Source: Planctomycetaceae bacterium UBA4732 (GTDB lineage: Bacteria; Planctomycetota; Planctomycetia; Gemmatales; Gemmataceae). From it: a DNA stretch of 5,062 nt. Numbering within the stretch: position 1 is the stretch's first letter; every line of letters begins with the position of its first letter. Under the pieces are notes generated by a model that did not search any database, was not told where the DNA came from, and was given only the letters and a program-made list of their open reading frames with translations. Location of the stretch: the NCBI GenBank assembly GCA_002404095.1, contig DHJA01000122.1, positions 1 through 5,062 of the forward strand, read 5' to 3'. Below are positions 1 through 5,062 of this stretch, one piece after another. The translations under genes and the position numbers were made by a program.

Positions 1-1373
1 GGCGTCGGATCGACGAACCAGCCCCAGCCGGCGGCGTTGTCGTCGAGCGTGATGGTATTCCCGGAGGCCATGCCGAGCGTGGCGCCGCCGAGGTTGACGA
101 TCTGAACCTGGACGTTGCCGAGGGCGGTGGTGTCCACTCCGGCGGCTTGCCAGCGGGCGAGGGCTTCGGCGAGGAGCGGTTCGACTTGGCTGGAGCGAAG
201 AGTTTGCGTAGCTCCGTGGCCGATCGCTGCGGCTGTCAGAGCTTGGACATCGGCCCGCCAAGCCACGGCGAAAGTATTGTCGGCCACGTCCTTCGTCAAG
301 TTGACCGTGGTGCCGCCGCTGGCCGCGATGCGCAGCACGTCTTTCAAATAATGAGTCAGGCCGCCCTTATTGGTTTGAGTTGACTCGGTGAAGGCGATCT
401 GCTTGCTGTCGGGCGACCAATCGGGGTGAAAGTCATAGACCCCCACGCCGTTTGTCCCGAGGTTGGTAAGTTGGGCGGCGCTGGTGCCGTCCGGCTTGAC
501 CGTCCAGATGGAAGAGCCGTTGTCGTAGGCAATGCGGCTGCCGTCCGGCGACCATTCTGGATCCCTTCCCAGCCCCAACTGAGTTGTGCCGGTCGGGCTG
601 CCACCGCTGTCAAAGGTGGTCACGCGCACATTGTAGGTTGGGGGATAAGAACCCGGAGAGGATTCGGCGATTTGTTCATAGGTGACTTGCGCTCCTGAGG
701 GAGACCAGTCCAAATGGATGATGTCCGGCGTAGCCCAGAATTGTTGGAAATCGTTGACGCTGCCAAAAAACAGCCCGGCATCGAGGGCCTCGGTGGGCAT
801 GGCGGCGACCGGGGACCCGGTGGTCCAGTTCACATTGGCTTTGAAGATCCCGGCATCCACGAGCCAATGCTGACTGCTGCTGTCGGTGAAATTCCCTCCC
901 GTGCTTACCGGCGTCCAGGTCACTGCCGGAAAGGAAACGAACCTGTCGTCAAAGGCCCAGCGCAAGCCCGTGAAATTTGATTGAACGTTGGGGTCGTTGG
1001 TCAATTGCACTTTGACGCCGTCGCTCAGCCGGGTTGCGAAAAGCTCCACGCGCTGAAGGCCGTTTGGGTAGTAAGCTCCCGCGACTGGTTCGTCGTCGAG
1101 GATCCAGCGAGCGCCATGCAGCAAGTGGCTCGGTTCGCCGTACTCAGGAAAATTGGCGAGAACGGTTTTGGCGGTGCCGTCGGCCTTCATGCTATCGTTG
1201 TTGCTGAAGGAATCGTACCAGACGCCGATTTGGGCATCTAGGACAGGCTTGAAGTCTGAGTAATAGATGGCGCCGGGCGGAACGATGCCGCTGCCGCCGC
1301 CACCCGAGGGGCAGCAGCGGTCTTCCAGGGCTTCCAGACGGGGCTTGAAACTTGGTCTGCGTTTGCGCATCAT
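1..1373 (-). CDS. Planctomycete exported PD40 beta-propeller protein leading into a matrixin-like module (3' end outside window)
   Basis: The frame is open for 457 codons from the ATG at 1371-1373 to the window edge with no stop, so the C-terminus is missing. I chose this start because AAGGAG sits 8 bases upstream; a second ATG follows at once (1368-1370). Residues 2-23 hold a basic stretch and then LEALEDRCCPS, the N-terminal motif of many predicted extracellular planctomycete proteins (cf. Pfam Planc_extracel). No hydrophobic signal peptide is visible. Residues about 137-380 contain TolB/PD40-type blade motifs: LRWAFDDRFVSF (137), LDWSPSGAQVTY (221), PEWSPDGSRIAY (272), PDWSPDSKQIAF (317) and a degenerate VAWRAD (370). 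Residues about 393-458 (SSQVEPLLAEALARW, then VQVQIVNLGGATLGMASG, then AAGWGWFVDPTP) resemble the segment that, from memory, precedes an HELGH zinc site in planctomycete secreted proteins; that site would lie beyond the edge. Substrate unknown. Sure of the gene and propeller, moderately sure of the protease link. Confidence 0.88.
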   Translation of the reverse strand, partial: MMRKRRPSFKPRLEALEDRCCPSGGGGSGIVPPGAIYYSDFKPVLDAQIGVWYDSFSNNDSMKADGTAKTVLANFPEYGEPSHLLHGARWILDDEPVAGAYYPNGLQRVELFATRLSDGVKVQLTNDPNVQSNFTGLRWAFDDRFVSFPAVTWTPVSTGGNFTDSSSQHWLVDAGIFKANVNWTTGSPVAAMPTEALDAGLFFGSVNDFQQFWATPDIIHLDWSPSGAQVTYEQIAESSPGSYPPTYNVRVTTFDSGGSPTGTTQLGLGRDPEWSPDGSRIAYDNGSSIWTVKPDGTSAAQLTNLGTNGVGVYDFHPDWSPDSKQIAFTESTQTNKGGLTHYLKDVLRIAASGGTTVNLTKDVADNTFAVAWRADVQALTAAAIGHGATQTLRSSQVEPLLAEALARWQAAGVDTTALGNVQVQIVNLGGATLGMASGNTITLDDNAAGWGWFVDPT

Positions 1374-1381
1374 GGAACTAG

Positions 1382-1387
1382 CTCCTT
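1382..1387 (-). promoter_or_regulatory. Shine-Dalgarno of the PD40 protein gene
   Basis: On the minus strand AAGGAG lies 8 bases before the ATG at 1371-1373. It is the only strong ribosome binding site in the window. It fixes the start of the downstream gene and shows that this gene can be translated independently of the kinase upstream. Confidence 0.75.
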
Positions 1388-1402
1388 GTGGGGGATCGGT
1401 GG

Positions 1403-1433
1403 ACCGTGAGCTTGCCGGCTGAGGCTCACCGGT
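1403..1433. other. Hairpin between the kinase and the PD40 protein gene
   Basis: The 86-base gap between the two genes holds ACCGTGAGC (1403-1411) and its complement GCTCAC-C-GGT (1424-1433). This gives a 9-bp stem with one bulged base and a 12-base loop. No T-run follows it in the direction of transcription, so it is not a typical intrinsic terminator. It could be an RNA processing or stability element separating the two messages, or chance in GC-rich DNA. No convincing promoter is visible in the gap. Confidence 0.35.
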
Positions 1434-1459
1434 TTCCCCGGGGTTTAAGGGGTTGAACT

Positions 1460-4261
1460 TCACTTCTTGGACGGCGACTTCTTCTCCTCCTTCTTCGGGA
1501 CATCGATCTTCCTGGCGGGCTCCGCATTTCGGGCAGCGCTCGTTAACGGAGCCGTGTCCTTGAGCCATTGCTGGTAATCCGGCGTCTTCTTCCATCGCTC
1601 GTAGGCCTTCCCGGGGCCGACCAGGTCAATGTCGGCGCCGAGGTCCTTGCCGTCCTTGCCGGCGCGATAGCCGGCGCTGTCGGGGCGGAGGCGGAAGTCG
1701 GCCGCTCGTGTCGACTTCAGATCATTGGCGGTTTTTGTTAAAAGATTCCCCCCTTGGTACTTCGGTCGCGACTCGAGGGCATCGACCTCCGTGGCCCAGA
1801 ACTTCATCCAATCCTGCATTCCCTTGACGGTGGGCAACGGCTTGTGTTCACTCGTAAGCATGGCCGGAAGGGCCGAATACACGTTCTGCCGACCTTGCCA
1901 ATCTACGACGCGCTGCAGCATCACCTCGGCGTCGCGCGGAGGCAGCGGGTTCTTATTTGGGAACCACAGATTCAAGACGGTCCCACGTCCATCCAAGACA
2001 TTGTCTATGGCGATCACACGAACGGGTTTCTGCGTTCTGTTCGGGCCCGGTCCATCTGGGATCCGATCGACGGCGAACGTGATCGGTTCGAGCGCGAGGA
2101 ATGTGTTGCGCCGAAGCTCAAGCGTGGAGTCGCAGAGGTCGGTTTCACGCCAAAAGAAAACGCCGATCGCGTGGCCCGCAGCAATGTTATTCTCAAGCAC
2201 GATCCTTCCCCGCGACTTCAGCGTTAGATGGAGATGTATCCAGGTCCCAGGCTCCGGATGCCCGAGCAGCTCGCAGTGACGCACTTCGACCGGCGGCGCG
2301 TCGGCCAAAATGGTTGTCGAACAGTTGCTCAGAAGCCGGCAATGGGCTACATAAAGCGAGCCATTTGAAACACTAATTAGGCGAGAGTGAATCGGCCCGG
2401 TATCGAATTGATGAAACTCCAGGCCCTCCAGAACCAGGCGAGAATCGCTACGCAGGAAATAGGGCAACTGATCAGGCAGCACACGAAAGCCCTCCGCAAT
2501 CAGGACAGGACGATAGCCATCGCCCGCGCGGATGGTGAGGGCCGTTCCGACTACGTCAACGGGTGAACTGGCAAACGGCCCGTTGCCGCGGACCTCGATG
2601 GTGTCGCCGTCACTGGCGCGCTGCACCGCCTCGGCCAGGGTGTCGAACTTGCGTTCGAACGCGTTCTTGGCGCCCAGGAGGACGAAGGCGCCAGGTTCCC
2701 CTTTGGCTGCGATCTTGGCCGCCGCTGCTTCGCCTTCCAGTCGTACCCTTACCACGTGCTTGTCGCCGCGCGTGATCGTGACCAATTCTTGATCGAGCCG
2801 GACCGGTTTGCCGTCCTTGGCGGCATGCACTTTGTAGCTGCCTGGCTTGAGGCGGACTTCTTGCAGGCCGGCGCCGGTGATGACGATGCCGCCGTCGCCC
2901 TCGATGGTCACCTTGACGCCGGGATCATCGACCTCGACGACGAGCATGCCCTCCGGCGTGAAGATGCGGATCACCGTGGCTCGAAGGCTGGTAACGCCGG
3001 CGGCCTCGGTCAGCGACAAACCGCCGAGCAAGAAGAGGATGACAGCGGCGGCAACGGCCCAGCGGCGTCTTCCGTAGGACAGGCTGCCAGCCTGTCCTTG
3101 TTTGACCTTGACAGACCGGGACAGGCTGCCAGGCTGTCCTACGACCGAGGGATGCTGCAGATGGGCCAGGTGCCGGTTCAACAGTTCGGCCGCTTCCGCG
3201 GCGGACTGGAAACGGTCGGCCGGGTCTTTCGCATGGAGCTTGGTGACGATCTCGGCAAGCCACTCGGGGATCTCGGCATTGATCTCCTTGATCGGAGTTG
3301 GCGTGTCTTCGCAGACGCGCTTAAGGACGGCAATGCCTGTGGTGGCGCGGAACGGCGGCCGGCCGGCGCACATCGCGTAGAGAACGCTGCCAAGACTGAA
3401 CAGGTCGGTGCGCTGGTCCACCGCCTCGCCGCGAGCCTGCTCCGGAGACATGTATTGCGGCGTGCCGGCCACGACCCCGCTCTGCGTCAGGCTGGCATCC
3501 GCGACCGCCCGCGCCAGGCCGAAGTCGGTGATCTTCACGCGCTCGACGCCGTTTTCCAACAGGATGTTGGCCGGCTTGATGTCGCGATGAATCAGTCCGT
3601 GAGCGTGAGCGGCGGCCAAGCCGGCGGCCGTCTGCATGCCGATGCGGACGATCTCCCGGAGTTCCAACGGCCCAGTGCGGTCCAGGCGTTGCTGGAGGGA
3701 CATGCCGGACACGTACTGCATGACGAGGTAAGGCAGGCCGTTGGCTTCCTCGACGGCGTGGATCGTGACGATGTGGTCGTGGGTGACCGCCGCCGCTGCC
3801 TGGGCCTCGCGGGTGAAGCGCTTGCGCGCCGTGGCGTTGGTTGCCAACTGGGCCGCCATCACCTTGATCGCGACCACGCGCTGCAGTTTTTCATCGACGG
3901 CCCGCAGCACGATGCCCATGCCGCCACGACCGATGACTTCCAGAACCTCGTAATGACCCAGCCGGCCCAGGGAGTCGGGCTTGTCGGACGGGGCCAGGAA
4001 GTCCAGTGCTTGAGCGCCCCCATCGTCCGCGGGCAGTTCGCCTTGCGTATCCCCGGCACGCGCCTGACCTGCCAATTCCTCGGCCGCGCATTGAAAGGCC
4101 GGCTTGCCCAAAAAGTCGCCCGCTGCCTCATGAGATTGGAGCAACGCCTCGACGCGCTGACGCAACGCCAGGTCATGGGCACACGCCTCATCCAGGTAGG
4201 TCGTGCGCTCGGCCGGCGTGCTCTTTGCAAGCGCCTGCGCAAAAATCGCGTCTACCGTCAT
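1460..4261 (-). CDS. Membrane Ser/Thr protein kinase (Hanks type) with C-terminal beta-helix-like region
   Basis: This protein of 933 residues phosphorylates Ser/Thr on partner proteins. Numbered from the ATG at 4259-4261: residues 1-50 form a helical module (AIFAQALAK to ALLQSHEAAGDFL) common at the N-terminus of planctomycete kinases. The kinase domain spans about 104-368, with glycine loop GRGGMGIV (111), VAIK lysine K133, likely alpha-C glutamate E152, HRDIKPAN (225-232, catalytic D227), DFG (246-248) and GTPQYMSPEQ (266-275), so it looks active. A linker (372-398) holds a repeat-derived peptide. One membrane segment lies at about 401-417, after RRR. Beyond it come a beta-rich stretch (about 427-509), a region resembling a right-handed beta-helix (about 537-760), a conserved-looking FRLRPDSAGY to YQQWLKDT segment and a Lys-rich tail. 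A GTG at 4268-4270 would add three residues; neither start has a Shine-Dalgarno, so I prefer the ATG. It lies 100 bases after the sigma gene, probably in one operon. The sensed signal is unknown. Confidence 0.95.
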   Translation of the reverse strand: MTVDAIFAQALAKSTPAERTTYLDEACAHDLALRQRVEALLQSHEAAGDFLGKPAFQCAAEELAGQARAGDTQGELPADDGGAQALDFLAPSDKPDSLGRLGHYEVLEVIGRGGMGIVLRAVDEKLQRVVAIKVMAAQLATNATARKRFTREAQAAAAVTHDHIVTIHAVEEANGLPYLVMQYVSGMSLQQRLDRTGPLELREIVRIGMQTAAGLAAAHAHGLIHRDIKPANILLENGVERVKITDFGLARAVADASLTQSGVVAGTPQYMSPEQARGEAVDQRTDLFSLGSVLYAMCAGRPPFRATTGIAVLKRVCEDTPTPIKEINAEIPEWLAEIVTKLHAKDPADRFQSAAEAAELLNRHLAHLQHPSVVGQPGSLSRSVKVKQGQAGSLSYGRRRWAVAAAVILFLLGGLSLTEAAGVTSLRATVIRIFTPEGMLVVEVDDPGVKVTIEGDGGIVITGAGLQEVRLKPGSYKVHAAKDGKPVRLDQELVTITRGDKHVVRVRLEGEAAAAKIAAKGEPGAFVLLGAKNAFERKFDTLAEAVQRASDGDTIEVRGNGPFASSPVDVVGTALTIRAGDGYRPVLIAEGFRVLPDQLPYFLRSDSRLVLEGLEFHQFDTGPIHSRLISVSNGSLYVAHCRLLSNCSTTILADAPPVEVRHCELLGHPEPGTWIHLHLTLKSRGRIVLENNIAAGHAIGVFFWRETDLCDSTLELRRNTFLALEPITFAVDRIPDGPGPNRTQKPVRVIAIDNVLDGRGTVLNLWFPNKNPLPPRDAEVMLQRVVDWQGRQNVYSALPAMLTSEHKPLPTVKGMQDWMKFWATEVDALESRPKYQGGNLLTKTANDLKSTRAADFRLRPDSAGYRAGKDGKDLGADIDLVGPGKAYERWKKTPDYQQWLKDTAPLTSAARNAEPARKIDVPKKEEKKSPSKK
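3073..3143. repeat. Palindromic repeat pair inserted in frame in the kinase linker
   Basis: Two 21-base units (3077-3097 and 3119-3139) differ at one position. The first unit is a perfect palindrome, AGGACAGGCTG-C-CAGCCTGTCCT (3076-3098). The second has one mismatch in its stem. With flanking CGTA (3073) and TACG (3140) the pair forms a 25-base inverted repeat with two mismatches around a 21-base spacer. On the minus strand both units are read in the same phase as GQPGSLS and GQAGSLS (kinase residues 375-381 and 389-395), exactly between the kinase domain and the membrane segment. The look is that of a dispersed REP-like planctomycete element that landed in a tolerant linker. No transposase is nearby. 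Copy number elsewhere cannot be seen here. Confidence 0.8.
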
Positions 4262-4289
4262 TGGCAACACCGCAGAAAAGGGACCACTG

Positions 4290-4335
4290 GGTCATCGGCT
4301 TCACCTTGCAATGCGATAATCGAGGCTCGATGACC
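4290..4335. promoter_or_regulatory. Inverted repeats in the sigma-kinase intergenic gap
   Basis: The 100 bases between the sigma stop and the kinase ATG contain GGTCATCG (4290-4297) and its exact complement CGATGACC (4328-4335), 30 bases apart. Overlapping the right arm is a tight palindrome, ATCGAG-G-CTCGAT (4319-4331). The leader RNA of the kinase could fold here in two exclusive ways. An A-run follows the sigma stop codon on the coding strand, so this is not a terminator for the sigma gene. I see no convincing promoter for the kinase. It may be an operator, a leader structure or chance. Confidence 0.35.
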
Positions 4336-4361
4336 TCACGGTTATTTGGGTTTTTTTGCTT

Positions 4362-4946
4362 TTATGCGAGGCTGTCCGACCCGGACGCCGCGCCGCGCGT
4401 GATGGCGTCATGCAGCCAGGCCCGCGCATAGGCCCAGTACCGATCGGCGGTGGCGGGGGAAATGTGCAGAGCCTCGGCTGCCTGATCGACCGTAAGACCT
4501 GCGTAATGGCGCAACTTGACCAGCTCGGCCTTGACGGGGTCTTCTTTCGCAAACAGGTCGAGTGCTTCGTCCAGGGCCAGAAGGTCTTCGCCGAGTTCCG
4601 GTGCAGCCAATTGAACATCGTCGAGGTCATGGCGCACCAGTCCGCCGCCGTGCTTACGGGTACGCTTGCGGCGGGCGCTCTCGACCAAAATGCGCCGCAT
4701 CGCCTCGGCCGCGGCGGCGAAGAAGTGCCCGCGGCTATCCCAGTGCTGTTCCTCACTTTCGCCGACGAGCCGCAGATAGACTTCGTGAACCAGAGCGGTG
4801 GCCTGGAGCGTTTGGCCAGGCGCCTCCTTGACCAGCCTTTGCGCCGCCAACTTCCGCAACTCTTCGTAGACCAGCGGCAGCAGCAGTTCAGCGGCGTGGG
4901 GGTCGCCCTGCTCGATGGCGGACAGGATGCGCGTGACATCGGTCAT
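4362..4946 (-). CDS. ECF RNA polymerase sigma factor, TIGR02999-like, paired with the kinase
   Basis: This 194-residue protein is the usual length for the family. It directs RNA polymerase to a specific promoter set. The region 2 domain covers about 8-97, with TALVHEVYLRLV (50-61) and RGHFFAAAAEAMRRILVESARRKR (72-95), both hallmarks of this subgroup. The region 4 domain covers about 121-180, with KLRHYAGLTVDQAAEAL (144-160) and the recognition helix SPATADRYWAYARAWL (163-178). I chose the ATG at 4944-4946 because a TTG at 4980-4982 would overlap the -35 box of the predicted promoter and adds a non-conserved stretch. There is no Shine-Dalgarno, which fits a leaderless transcript. The acidic patch found before the QE motif in most ECF sigmas is replaced by TLQATALVHE. 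No anti-sigma gene adjoins it on the visible side; the kinase directly downstream is the probable regulator. Confidence 0.94.
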   Translation of the reverse strand: MTDVTRILSAIEQGDPHAAELLLPLVYEELRKLAAQRLVKEAPGQTLQATALVHEVYLRLVGESEEQHWDSRGHFFAAAAEAMRRILVESARRKRTRKHGGGLVRHDLDDVQLAAPELGEDLLALDEALDLFAKEDPVKAELVKLRHYAGLTVDQAAEALHISPATADRYWAYARAWLHDAITRGAASGSDSLA

Positions 4947-4953
4947 GCGGCCC

Positions 4954-4982
4954 AAGATAGCAGACCACGACAGAGCGTGCAA
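4954..4982 (-). promoter_or_regulatory. Sigma70-like extended -10 promoter of the sigma factor gene
   Basis: Read on the minus strand, TTGCAC (4977-4982) is followed after exactly 17 bases by TATCTT (4954-4959), preceded by TGC, an extended -10 element. The match is 3 of 6 for the -35 and 4 of 6 for the -10. Seven bases after the -10 box comes the A of the ATG at 4946, so transcription would begin at or next to the start codon. This agrees with the absence of a ribosome binding site. Prediction from sequence only. Confidence 0.5.
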
Positions 4983-5011
4983 ATGATGAAGCGGATGGGG
5001 GAAGGGGGCGT

Positions 5012-5062
5012 TACGACGAGCCGCGACCGTAAGAGAGCGGTTTTCGCCCCGCTCCCTTACGG
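5012..5062. repeat. GC-rich inverted-repeat (REP-like) element cut by the window edge
   Basis: CCGTAAGAGAGCGG (5027-5040) pairs with CCGCTCCCTTACGG (5049-5062) with one mismatch in 14, around an 8-base loop TTTTCGCC. The stem reaches the last base of the window, so the true element is probably longer. The bases before the left arm, ACGACGAGCCGCGA (5013-5026), resemble, from memory, the outer part of a repeat family common between planctomycete genes. It lies upstream of the sigma gene and could be a terminator or boundary for whatever lies beyond. The stretch 4983-5011 between it and the promoter shows nothing else. Confidence 0.6.

Noticed and set aside
115..1241. Short open frames on both strands in the left quarter
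   Set aside because: A single minus-strand frame runs uninterrupted from 1373 to the edge with clear propeller motifs and a Shine-Dalgarno; the short frames are shadows of it.
1239..1252. TAGGACAGGCTT resembling a half unit of the 3073-3143 repeat
   Set aside because: Only about 11 bases match, there is no second arm, and it codes ordinary residues (VLDAQ region) of the PD40 protein; chance is likely.
1725..2376. Several plus-strand open frames of 90-184 codons opposite the kinase C-terminal region
   Set aside because: They overlap one another and the kinase, lack ribosome binding sites and domains, and read as antisense shadows.
2756..4333. A 525-codon open frame on the plus strand opposite the kinase
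   Set aside because: The minus strand encodes an intact kinase with all catalytic motifs. The plus frame has no recognisable domain and is rich in Asp, Gly, Ala and Arg, as expected for antisense of GC-biased codons.
4319..4361. Possible plus-strand intrinsic terminator ending in the T-run at 4351-4357
   Set aside because: The stem before the T-run is weak and distant, and no plus-strand gene leads into it.
4301..4939. A 212-codon minus-strand frame overlapping the sigma gene
   Set aside because: It is the sigma gene read in another frame; only the 4362-4946 frame gives region 2 and region 4 motifs.

Overview
The window looks like chromosomal DNA from a planctomycete, most likely a GC-rich member related to Gemmata or Pirellula. 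Four things point there. The first is an ECF sigma factor of the type usually named TIGR02999, placed directly upstream of a large membrane Ser/Thr kinase. The second is the kinase architecture: a short N-terminal module, a Hanks-type kinase domain, one membrane segment and a long beta-rich C-terminal region. The third is an exported-type protein with the planctomycete N-terminal motif LEALEDRCCPS in place of a normal signal peptide. The fourth is the presence of dispersed palindromic repeats. No ribosomal, tRNA, CRISPR or insertion-sequence feature is visible.

All three genes lie on the minus strand, so transcription runs from high to low coordinates. From right to left: the right edge (about 5012-5062) is one side of a GC-rich inverted-repeat element cut by the window end. 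A sigma70-like promoter (4954-4982) with ideal spacing lies so close to the sigma gene that the transcript would be leaderless. The ECF sigma factor (4362-4946) follows, then a 100-base gap with an 8-bp inverted repeat. The Ser/Thr kinase (1460-4261) carries a palindromic repeat pair read in frame in its linker. An 86-base gap with a hairpin and a Shine-Dalgarno comes next. Last is the 5' part (457 codons plus 2 bases) of a secreted PD40 beta-propeller protein (1-1373), which runs off the left edge just as it enters what resembles a matrixin-like metalloprotease module.

A reasonable working model is inferred, not shown. The kinase senses something outside the cytoplasm through its beta-helix domain and controls the neighbouring ECF sigma factor by phosphorylation, since no anti-sigma gene is present. 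The secreted propeller/protease-like protein may be co-transcribed or a target. Long open frames on the plus strand opposite the kinase are shadows of its codon bias.
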